Part shown: positions 18,428 through 25,832 of the stretch, piece by piece
Layout: each line of letters opens with the position of its first letter
How positions within the stretch are numbered: position 1 is the stretch's first letter
Source of the DNA: Planctomicrobium piriforme
Lineage (GTDB): Bacteria; Planctomycetota; Planctomycetia; Planctomycetales; Planctomycetaceae
Direction: 5' to 3'
DNA: 50,338 nt
NCBI GenBank assembly: GCA_945860955.1
Contig: CAMATH010000054.1
Coordinates: 1-50,338 of the forward strand
Notes under the pieces: model-generated
Seen by the model: only the letters and a program-made list of their open reading frames with translations
The model's database searches: none
What the model was told of the DNA's origin: nothing
Made by a program: the position numbers and the translations under genes

Positions 18428-21400
18428 TCAGCGTTGCGTGGCCGTTGCCTCTTCAGGTTCCGCAAGAACCAACCGCGGGGTGATCACCAAATACGTTCGT
18501 TCCGCGGGCAGATTGGGGCCGGCATTTTTGAACAGGCGGTCGACATGCGGAAGTTTGTTCAAAATCGGAACCCCGACTTCGCCTTGGTCGGCACGTCCCT
18601 GGCGGAACGCCGTCAGGTCGACGACCAGAGACTCTCCGACCCGAAGGGTCTTCTCAAACTGGCGACTCGCGGCACCCGTCGCCGACTCTCTCCAGCTCAG
18701 TTGCAACTGAAGCTTGTGCAGCGTACCGCCCGTCAGGGGTTGTATCCGCAATCGCCCCTCGTCTTGGGCGAATTGCGTTCCCAGAGCGCTCGCCAACAGA
18801 TCAGCCGCCTGACCTCCCTGGAGAGTCAGCTTGACCGGTTCGGACTTCGGCGTTTTCGGGGAAAGACTCGCCAGCAGTCGGCGTGAATCGACAGCGGCCA
18901 CGGCGACGGCGACTTTCGCGTCGGCTGCCGTCAGTGGCCGCAGCGCAGGCGAACCACTCTGCTCGACGGCGGTGGCGAACGCCTCGGTCGACAGTTCAAA
19001 CCGATTCAGTTCGATGGCCACCTGCAAGTCCTGCAGAGTTCGCAACTGCTTCAACAAATCGGCGATCTGTTGATGAACGCCGGAGGATTGTCGAATGACC
19101 AGGGATAGCGAACTGACGTTTGGCCGAATCGATCTACCGGCGTCAGTGTCCCACGAATCGGGCGCGATCGTGGTGGAGATGAGTTCCGCCACGGAATCAA
19201 GGTCCGACTCTTTGAATTCAGGGGCCATTTTCTGCGTTTCGAGATCGTTCGTTTGCGGATCCCCCGCGACCACAACGGTCTGGGGGGAGATCACCAGATC
19301 CGCGACCGCATAGGTTCGCACCTGCATTTCGTCCCCCTTCGCCCCCGCGTTCAGAACGGGAACGCGAATCCTCTGCTCAGTGCCAATCGGGACGCGAATC
19401 GTCTCGCCCGGTTTCACCCGACCTTCAGCCGGCGTATGACTCTGGTTCGATGTCAATCCGCCGCTCAATTGGACGACGCCGCGCAATTCTGAAAACGGCA
19501 GATTGAGTTGAACCTGGTCGGCGTCAAATTTGTCCTTATCCTCGCCGTCAGGGGTGAGGCTGACCATTCGCACACCGCCGCTCAGCAGGAGTTCCATCGT
19601 TGGCGCTGGCTTCGCGGTCGGGGACTCCTGAATCCTCGAATCCGCGATGACGAACTGGGCTGCATCGCAAGTGGCGTGCAGTTTCTGGACGGCCAAGAAT
19701 TTCACGCTTCCCCGAGCTTCGATTTGAAACCGTTTCCGCCCCGGCTGATCGACGGCCTTCACTCGGGTCGGCACGGTGATCGAAATGTTGTCCGCCTGCA
19801 AAGCGTAGGCAGTTTCGTCATCTTCCGTCGACCCCGGGGGATCAAGTGTCAGAACCACTTCGCCCGACGCCACATACGATATGCCATTGTTGTCAGCTTC
19901 CATTCGAATCCGGCTCCCCACTTTGCCGGTACCCCGGAACGCGATTCTCCAGCCATCGACCGACACGGAGTGGACTTCGGGCGTCGCCCCCGGTTGCGAC
20001 GGGTTCGCCAGCGTCGCGGAATTTCCGTCCGCGGACTTCGACACCCCCCGGGCAGGCTCCGGTCGCGGAGGCGCTTCCTTTTGATCAACCTCCGCGGGAT
20101 TCACCTGTTTGACGGTCACCAGGAACAGCAAGTCCTCGGGTTCACCCTTCGCGGGAATGCGGGTGGCCCCCTCAAGCAGCAACGTACTTCCCGGTTTGAT
20201 TTCCACCGTCGACTGAATTCGCGTCTGGGCGACTTCAGGAACCTGGATCGTCAACGGCTCTTCCCCCTCCGCTCCCCGCAGCGTCGTCGTCGTGACGTCG
20301 GTGATTTCGCTGACGTTCGCCATCACCTCCAACCGCACGCGGTCGTCAGTCATCTGCAAGGGACGCAGCCGCAGCCAGACTCCCGATTCGATCACACGGA
20401 TTGTCGGTTTGCGAGTGCCGTCAGGTTTGACCGTCGCTCCCACAACGAACGGCCGCTGCGCGGACGAGTTGACATTCACCGACTGCGCGTTGAAGGTCGT
20501 CACTTTCGGAGCCATCAGGATATTGCCTCTGGCCGTAGCCTGAACCGCCTCTCGCAATTTCTTCAAATGTTCGGGCGTGAGAATGGTCACGGACGACGGA
20601 GTCCGGCGTTCCGTCCGCGTGACAGTCGCGTCGGCGTCGGCCTCTTTCGCCTGAGTCGAGGGTTCGCCGTCCCTCCAGATCGTCACACTCTCATTGGCAC
20701 CGACGTCCGGGATCGCTTTCGGAAGCGGCTGTCCGGGCAGTCCCAGCGTTTCGACAAACCCTTTGGGCGTGCTGATGAACAGAACTTCGACCACGTACTG
20801 TTGCAGCCCGAACCGTCGGCACGAATCCAGCAGTTCCGCCACCTCACGGTGACGGTCTGCGGACGCCCGCACGTACAACATCTCCCCCGCCAGCGTGACT
20901 GGTTGAGCTTTCGGCACGTGCGCGGTCGCGGCTCGAGCGTCGTTCGCGTCGGCCGGTTGAGCCGCCGGCGGTAAGGGTTTCGGTTCTCCGTCGCCGGTTG
21001 CGTCGGCTGTCCACAAGGAATTCACGAAATTGAAGAGAAGTTCGCGATTGGCCTTGGCCTCCGCCCCCTTGGGCCGATACGGCTGTTTCGGATTCAACTG
21101 CCGGTGCAGCTTCAGGGTGATGTCGCTCAAAGCGTAGACCCGCAGTGACTCGACCTCGAGCGATTGTTTCCGCGCGTCGTCCGCGACTGGCTGCGGAACG
21201 GGTACCGCCTGGCGGTCTGGCGACTCCTCTCGCGCAACCGGTTCCGCCCGAGTTACGACGGGTTGCGGTTCCTTCAGTCGATCTTCAACGACCGGTTCCG
21301 GCTCCTTCCAGGCGAGCGCCGCTCCGGGCAGCACCCCTCCCGCGAACACCACCACTGCGAGTCGGCACCACAGCGGCGCGCGACGATGACCTCCCTGTCC

Positions 21401-22444
21401 AATCTGCATGATTCGCTCCAAGCGTTGTGAAGTGATTTCCACGGGACGAACGCCCGGGAACGCGGGAACCGGCGTCAACGTCGACTTCAGTTCCAAGACA
21501 TCCAACAGGCTGCGGGCGTAACCAGCCGGTTCGCAGCCCAATTCGGCCAAAACTTCTTCATCGCAGCAGCGCTCGGCCTCGCGGCTGAGTCGTCGGCTGG
21601 CGAGTCGCACCAGCGGGTGGAACCACCACACGCCAACCGCCACCGTCTGCAACAATCCCATCCACAAATCGCCCCGCCGCACATGCACGAGTTCATGAGC
21701 CAAGAGCGGCGTCAACTCTTCCGCGGATTTCCGTTCGACGAGTGCCCGGGGCAGGATGATCGTGGGACGGAACAGCCCGATCACCGCCGGCCCGACCGCC
21801 TCCCGTGTCACCAGGACCGACACGGGCCGCCAGATTCCGAGTTGCCGACACAATCGCGTCACCAGGGGGACCACCACCGGATGCTCCCGATCGGCCCCCA
21901 CCCGCCAGCGCCGTCGACATCGAATCAACCGCACCGCGGTCCAAGAGATCCACCCTAGGGTTCCCAGAATCCAGGCACCCGCCAGTGATCCTCCGACGAT
22001 CGTTGACCACGGTCGTCTGGTGGGTATTTCCGATCGTTCACCAAATTCCGGGGCCACCCACGAGAGACTGTCTGGTTCGGATTCCCCCATGCCCGCTTGA
22101 GGTATGCTCACGCGAATTTCCGAACCTTCGGTCGATTCCACCTGTGTTCGAAACTCGGCCAATTGACGCAGTCGATTCAATGTCTGTTCATTGTCACGAG
22201 TTTGATGAACCTCGACCGAGACAGTCGTCGGCTGCAACCAGCAGAACACTCCGCCCGAACTGCTCCACAGGGGGGGCGTCACACATTTGAGCGCCACCAC
22301 AAACCAGACACCGTACGCCAGATGCGGTCGATTCCTGCCGACCATCCGCAAAAATCCGACCGCCGCGACGATCAGCAGCGTCACCTGCCACAGTTGCGTC
22401 CACACCAGTTGCCAGCCGTTGAGTCCGTGCGTTTGCATGCTCAT
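18428..22444 (-). CDS. M56 (BlaR1-like) metallopeptidase fused to secretin-like and LptA-like modules
   Basis: The 1338-residue protein starts with a BlaR1-type M56 unit (1-380): hydrophobic helices near 17-33, 43-58, 148-170, 260-276 and 361-378, and the zinc site HELVH at 250-254 with Glu-289 (REAERCCDEEVLAELG). In BlaR1 this unit cleaves the cognate repressor from inside. The remaining 960 residues should be periplasmic. About 545-780 is secretin-like (NILMAPKVTTFNAQSVNV, STVEIKPGSTLLLEGATRI). About 820-1000 is an LptA/OstA-like beta repeat (ASGEVVLTLD, LSGGVRMVSL, QLSGGL). About 1040-1330 is a planctomycete-type secretin half (STTIAPDSWDTDAG, LSLVIRQSSGVHQQIADLL; end GVPILNKLPHVDRLFKN, TYLVITPRLVL). 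BlaR1 itself carries a penicillin-binding sensor there, which is absent. ATGA overlap with the repressor indicates coupling. Sensor function is inference. Confidence 0.88.
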   Translation of the reverse strand: MSMQTHGLNGWQLVWTQLWQVTLLIVAAVGFLRMVGRNRPHLAYGVWFVVALKCVTPPLWSSSGGVFCWLQPTTVSVEVHQTRDNEQTLNRLRQLAEFRTQVESTEGSEIRVSIPQAGMGESEPDSLSWVAPEFGERSEIPTRRPWSTIVGGSLAGAWILGTLGWISWTAVRLIRCRRRWRVGADREHPVVVPLVTRLCRQLGIWRPVSVLVTREAVGPAVIGLFRPTIILPRALVERKSAEELTPLLAHELVHVRRGDLWMGLLQTVAVGVWWFHPLVRLASRRLSREAERCCDEEVLAELGCEPAGYARSLLDVLELKSTLTPVPAFPGVRPVEITSQRLERIMQIGQGGHRRAPLWCRLAVVVFAGGVLPGAALAWKEPEPVVEDRLKEPQPVVTRAEPVAREESPDRQAVPVPQPVADDARKQSLEVESLRVYALSDITLKLHRQLNPKQPYRPKGAEAKANRELLFNFVNSLWTADATGDGEPKPLPPAAQPADANDARAATAHVPKAQPVTLAGEMLYVRASADRHREVAELLDSCRRFGLQQYVVEVLFISTPKGFVETLGLPGQPLPKAIPDVGANESVTIWRDGEPSTQAKEADADATVTRTERRTPSSVTILTPEHLKKLREAVQATARGNILMAPKVTTFNAQSVNVNSSAQRPFVVGATVKPDGTRKPTIRVIESGVWLRLRPLQMTDDRVRLEVMANVSEITDVTTTTLRGAEGEEPLTIQVPEVAQTRIQSTVEIKPGSTLLLEGATRIPAKGEPEDLLFLVTVKQVNPAEVDQKEAPPRPEPARGVSKSADGNSATLANPSQPGATPEVHSVSVDGWRIAFRGTGKVGSRIRMEADNNGISYVASGEVVLTLDPPGSTEDDETAYALQADNISITVPTRVKAVDQPGRKRFQIEARGSVKFLAVQKLHATCDAAQFVIADSRIQESPTAKPAPTMELLLSGGVRMVSLTPDGEDKDKFDADQVQLNLPFSELRGVVQLSGGLTSNQSHTPAEGRVKPGETIRVPIGTEQRIRVPVLNAGAKGDEMQVRTYAVADLVISPQTVVVAGDPQTNDLETQKMAPEFKESDLDSVAELISTTIAPDSWDTDAGRSIRPNVSSLSLVIRQSSGVHQQIADLLKQLRTLQDLQVAIELNRFELSTEAFATAVEQSGSPALRPLTAADAKVAVAVAAVDSRRLLASLSPKTPKSEPVKLTLQGGQAADLLASALGTQFAQDEGRLRIQPLTGGTLHKLQLQLSWRESATGAASRQFEKTLRVGESLVVDLTAFRQGRADQGEVGVPILNKLPHVDRLFKNAGPNLPAERTYLVITPRLVLAEPEEATATQR

Positions 22445-22836
22445 TGTCCCTCCGGCTTGCGTTGTTTTTCGAGTCGGGTGATCAACCGCCGCAGTTCGGC
22501 GAGTTCATCGGTCGAGACATCCCCTTCCTCGATTAACTGCCGCACGAGGGGGAGGGTCTCGCCTCCAAACAGTCGATCGACGAAGTCGTGAATCGACTCG
22601 CGGATGACGCTTTGGGGCTGAACACACGGAGTGTAGACCCGCGTTCGGCCCTGTATCTCCCCCGTGACGTACCCCTTCGTTTCCAGCCGGCGTAAATACG
22701 TCTGCACCGTGGCGAAGTCGATCTCACGATCCGGGGGAAATGCCTCGTGGACCTGACGGACGCTGGCCCTTCCCAGCGACCACAGCACGCGGGCCACCTC
22801 CATTTCCCCCTTTGACAATCCCGGTCGGTCCGTCAT
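22441..22836 (-). CDS. BlaI/MecI/CopY-family transcriptional repressor
   Basis: The 131-residue protein has the winged-helix N-domain of the family (LSKGEMEVARVLWSLGRAS, ATVQTYLRRLETKGYVTGE at about 44-62) and a C-terminal helical dimerisation part ending in a charged tail. BlaI-type repressors bind TACA-N2-TGTA operators as dimers and are cleaved in the linker when the partner M56 peptidase is activated. Here the partner follows with an ATGA overlap, and matching operators lie in the promoter, so autoregulation is very likely. The start ATG has an AGGAGGG site. The usual reading as beta-lactam control is not supported, since no beta-lactamase or PBP gene is present. Confidence 0.93.
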   Translation of the reverse strand: MTDRPGLSKGEMEVARVLWSLGRASVRQVHEAFPPDREIDFATVQTYLRRLETKGYVTGEIQGRTRVYTPCVQPQSVIRESIHDFVDRLFGGETLPLVRQLIEEGDVSTDELAELRRLITRLEKQRKPEGQ

Positions 22837-22881
22837 TCGGTCCCTCCTGTTCGCGTGGTTCCGTCGTCAATCCGTCGCGAC

Positions 22882-22893
22882 GTACAACTGTAC
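22882..22893. promoter_or_regulatory. BlaI-type operator, proximal
   Basis: GTACAACTGTAC fits the BlaI/MecI core TACA-N2-TGTA, extended by one base each side. It lies just downstream of the -10 on the minus strand, about 50 bases before the repressor ATG, so a bound dimer would block initiation. Confidence 0.75.
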
Positions 22894-22897
22894 GCGA

Positions 22898-22926
22898 ACC
22901 TTACACGTACAGTTGTACTTGGTCAA
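22898..22926 (-). promoter_or_regulatory. Promoter of the blaI-M56 operon
   Basis: On the minus strand TTGACC (22921-22926) and TAAGGT (22898-22903) are separated by exactly 17 bases. The spacer contains one operator and the other follows the -10. The fit is good for a sigma-70-type promoter. Confidence 0.6.
22907..22918. promoter_or_regulatory. BlaI-type operator, distal
   Basis: GTACAGTTGTAC is the exact reverse complement of the proximal operator and sits within the -35/-10 spacer. Centre-to-centre distance is 25 bases. Confidence 0.75.
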
Positions 22927-23351
22927 GTCCAGCCCGGTACGGATTTGCGAAAATCGACTTATACTCCACTCGGCCAAAAACGAGACGGTTACTTGGATTG
23001 TGTTCCGTTTCAGATGTCGCTGGCCCCGGCCGGGTCAGAGAACCGTCCCACGGCGGGTGGAGCTTACCATCTGAATTCAGGCCGCGTAGAGCATAGATCT
23101 CGCCCTCCAGAAGAAGTCCGTTTCCAACTCAGTTCAATTAGATTTTATCCAGCGAGCGGAAATGGCGAGTGAGTCCATCCTGTTCATCCCTTTCATCCTC
23201 TTCATCCTGTCAAATTCTTTCCGTCCGTCTGCCCCATTCTCCAAGCCGCACAACCACACATCGCGGATCAGAAGAAGTTTTTGACAGGATGAAAGGGATG
23301 AAGAGGATGAACAGGATTCCTAAGGCGGCGGTCGCTCGTGCGGAGTAACGC
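22927..23351. other. Intergenic region with an inverted 9-mer repeat
   Basis: About 425 bases between the repressor promoter and purQ. Apart from the repeat pair annotated separately, no gene or RNA was recognised. Confidence 0.5.
23177..23317. repeat. Inverted pair of degenerate TTCATCCT-type 9-mer repeats
   Basis: The left arm (23177-23215) is made of tandem units like TTCATCCCT, TTCATCCTC and TTCATCCTG, ending in GTCAAA. The right arm (23278-23317) is the same composition inverted, starting TTTTTGACAGGATGAA. The two arms carry the middle units in swapped order, so they are not a simple stem but two related modules facing each other across about 62 bases. They could still fold, and may act as terminator of purQ or as a dispersed repeat. 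Confidence 0.6.
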
Positions 23352-24131
23352 TCAGCCGAAATACTCGACCGCGTTGCGAAACAGCTTGACCCCCGCCCCT
23401 TCGCCCGCCGGGTCGTGCGTCTCCCGGCGGCGCGTCCATTGCGGATGCTGCGTCGCCTGAATGAACCGCTCGGGGTGCGGCATCAACCCCAGCACCCGCC
23501 CCGTCGGATCGCACAGCCCCGCGATATGCGCAACCGACCCGTTGGGATTGTCGTTGGGGTCATACGCCAGCGCGATCTGCCGCCGTGTACGCCATCGTGC
23601 CAGGACTTCGTCCGACGCGACGGCGATCCGCCCTTCCGCGTGTGCCATCGGCAGCTCGATCTCGGTGATTCCCCGCAGGAAGACTGAGGGATTCTCGGGA
23701 ACGGTCATCTTCACCCAACGGCAGGTGTATCGGCCGTTCACATTCCAGGTGAGCGTCGCATCGGCCGGCTCCTCTGCCTTCGGGGGCCAAGCCTCTCCCC
23801 CACCAGGAAGAATCCGTGATTTCATCAAGACCTGGAATCCGTTGCAGATCCCCAGCGCCAACTTGTCTTCCGTTAGGAACTCGCCGATCACGTCGGCGAG
23901 GTGCGACCGCAGTTGCGCGCCGAAGATCACCCCGGCCCCCACGTCGTCCCCGTAACTGAAGCCACCGGGAATGCACAGGATCTGGTAATCGCGCAAGAGT
24001 TCGGGCGATTCCAGCAGCCGGTACAGATGGACCCGGTCGGCCTGCCCGCCACAACGGTCAAAAATCCAGGCGGTCTCCACATCGCAGTTGGTCCCGGGGG
24101 CACGCAAGACGAGAACACGTGGAGCAGCCAT
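23352..24131 (-). CDS. purQ: Phosphoribosylformylglycinamidine synthase subunit I (glutaminase)
   Basis: PurQ supplies ammonia from glutamine to PurL in the fourth step of purine synthesis. The 259-residue protein starts at the ATG at 24131 with AGGA seven bases upstream; the frame is open much further but without coding character. Motifs: VLRAPGTNCDVETAW, IPGGFSYGDDVGAGVIFG, nucleophile Cys-96 in LALGICNGFQVL, and the His/Glu of the triad in LGLMPHPERFIQ. Length is close to stand-alone PurQ (about 225-270). PurL and PurS are not in the window. It is divergent from rsmB. Confidence 0.93.
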   Translation of the reverse strand: MAAPRVLVLRAPGTNCDVETAWIFDRCGGQADRVHLYRLLESPELLRDYQILCIPGGFSYGDDVGAGVIFGAQLRSHLADVIGEFLTEDKLALGICNGFQVLMKSRILPGGGEAWPPKAEEPADATLTWNVNGRYTCRWVKMTVPENPSVFLRGITEIELPMAHAEGRIAVASDEVLARWRTRRQIALAYDPNDNPNGSVAHIAGLCDPTGRVLGLMPHPERFIQATQHPQWTRRRETHDPAGEGAGVKLFRNAVEYFG

Positions 24132-24431
24132 GGAAAATCCTGCGGCGGGAGAGGCTCTCGCGACGCATTGTGAGGTGATGGAATGGGGAGGAACAGCCAA
24201 CGGGGCGATTCTAGCCAACCGTCGCGACGAAAGACACACTCCCCCCCACCCTTGGCGAACTCCCCTCCGACCGTCTAAAGTGTCCCTACGTCGGCGATAC
24301 TTCGCTCGGCGGGAAATGCGACATCCGCGTGCCCGGTCCCTGTCCCGTTTTCCACCGTCGAAATCGTAACCGTCGCGGCCCGCGATTCGCGCGCCACACC
24401 TCCCCTGGGCTTCCCACACGACCGAGCCTGC

Positions 24432-25832
24432 ATGGCTGCCCCCGAAGCGCGCTGTCTTTCTGCCCGTGAACTCGCCCACGACGTGCTTGACCGCGCGCCG
24501 GGCAGAGGTCAACCCCCCACGCGACATCTCGACGAACTTCTCCCCAAAAGCGGTCTCTCTCCCGCAGAGCGGGGGCATGCTACCGAGCTGGTCCATGGCG
24601 TCATCCGTCGGGAACACACACTCGATATGCTCCTGCGGCAGCATGTCCGCCGACCGTTGCGACAGGTTGAATCGGGGGCGCTCAACTGGTTGCGTCTGGC
24701 CACCTGGGAATTGCTTTTCTCCCACACCGCCCCCCCTTATGCAATTCTCAATGAAACGGCCGAGGCGGTGAAGCGGTCGGGGAATCCGCAATGGACCGGG
24801 TTCATCAACGGCGTCCTCCGCGCCATCTCGCGCGACTTGACCCCCGACTTCACCGACCAGCCCGGCCCGAGCGCTGTACCCTGCGAAACCGGGCGGTATC
24901 GGCTGCTGAATTCCCCGGTGTTTCCCGACCCCGCCTCCGATCCCCGGGGCTACTTCCGCGACGCGTTCAGCTATCCCGACTGGCTCATCGAACGCTGGGT
25001 CACGCGGTTTTCGCGCGAGACTCTGTGGCAGATCGGCTTCTGGTTCAACGCGGCTCCCATCCCCACCCTGCGTGTCAACACACTGCTTTCCACCCGCGAA
25101 TCGCTCCTCGAAAAACTGACCGCCGCGGGGTTTGAGGCGCTCGCCGGTCGACACCCTCACGCCATCCACCTCACTCGAACGGCCCGGATCGCTGAGCTTC
25201 CTGGGTTTGAGGAAGGACTGTTCGCGGTACAGGATGAGTCGGCGATGGAGGCGGCGACGCTGCTGGCACCGACGGGCGAAGAACGGATTCTCGACTTGTG
25301 TGCCGCGCCAGGCGGGAAGACGATGCACATGGCCGCGCTGCTGCAGAATCGTGGTCAGATCGTCGCGGTGGATGTCGATCCGCATCGCCTGAAACTGATC
25401 GAAGATTCGTCCCGCCGACTGCACGTTACCAACGTGAAGTGCGAACTTGTCCCCCGCGATTCGGCGCGACTTCCCAAAGGACCGTTCGACGCTGTTTTGT
25501 TGGATGTCCCCTGTTCCAATACCGGAGTTCTGGGGAAGCGCCCCGAGGTCCGCTGGCGACTTACCCCCGCCGACCTGACGGAACTCGCCGAGATTCAGTC
25601 GCGGCTGTTGCAGGCGGCTTTGGGAGCGGTTCGCATCGGTGGTCGGGTGCTGTACTCGACGTGCAGTGTCGAACCCGAAGAGAACGAACAGCTTGTGCGA
25701 AGTGTGATGGAAGACTATCCCGGATTCGAGATTGTCGCGGAACGAAAGCACGTGCCCTCGCAGCCGGCGGATGGCGGGTACCAGGCTTTGCTGCGCTCCA
25801 CCTCGGGGGGGCCGGTGGGAGTCGAGACATGA
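24432..25832 (+). CDS. rsmB: 16S rRNA (cytosine-967-C5) methyltransferase
   Basis: RsmB methylates C967 of 16S rRNA using S-adenosylmethionine. Residues 10-145 form the NusB-like RNA-binding domain (SPAERGHATELVHGVIRREH, TWELLFSHTAPPYAILNETA). The Rossmann methyltransferase domain follows with ILDLCAAPGGKTMHMAALL (SAM loop), FDAVLLDVPCSNTG (Cys-361) and YSTCSVEPEENEQL (nucleophile Cys-411); the 50-residue spacing equals that between Cys-325 and Cys-375 in E. coli. Length 466 is slightly above the usual 430. The TGA overlaps the ATG of the kinase gene. Confidence 0.93.
   Translation: MAAPEARCLSARELAHDVLDRAPGRGQPPTRHLDELLPKSGLSPAERGHATELVHGVIRREHTLDMLLRQHVRRPLRQVESGALNWLRLATWELLFSHTAPPYAILNETAEAVKRSGNPQWTGFINGVLRAISRDLTPDFTDQPGPSAVPCETGRYRLLNSPVFPDPASDPRGYFRDAFSYPDWLIERWVTRFSRETLWQIGFWFNAAPIPTLRVNTLLSTRESLLEKLTAAGFEALAGRHPHAIHLTRTARIAELPGFEEGLFAVQDESAMEAATLLAPTGEERILDLCAAPGGKTMHMAALLQNRGQIVAVDVDPHRLKLIEDSSRRLHVTNVKCELVPRDSARLPKGPFDAVLLDVPCSNTGVLGKRPEVRWRLTPADLTELAEIQSRLLQAALGAVRIGGRVLYSTCSVEPEENEQLVRSVMEDYPGFEIVAERKHVPSQPADGGYQALLRSTSGGPVGVET

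Noticed and set aside
19508-20974. Long open frame antisense to the M56 gene, and similar ones antisense to acnA (16153-17421), the mutase (31891-33399), the hydrolase (36316-37455) and the SnoaL-like gene (1742-2827)
   Set aside because: High GC with G/C at third positions keeps the opposite frames open. Their products are Arg/His/Gln/Val-rich with no domains.
18428-22836. Reading the BlaI/M56 pair as a beta-lactam resistance operon
   Set aside because: The peptidase lacks the penicillin-binding sensor domain and no beta-lactamase or PBP gene is near.
25298-25828. Upstream extension of the kinase frame into rsmB
   Set aside because: It overlaps rsmB out of frame; the ATG at 25829 overlaps the rsmB stop and has a ribosome site.
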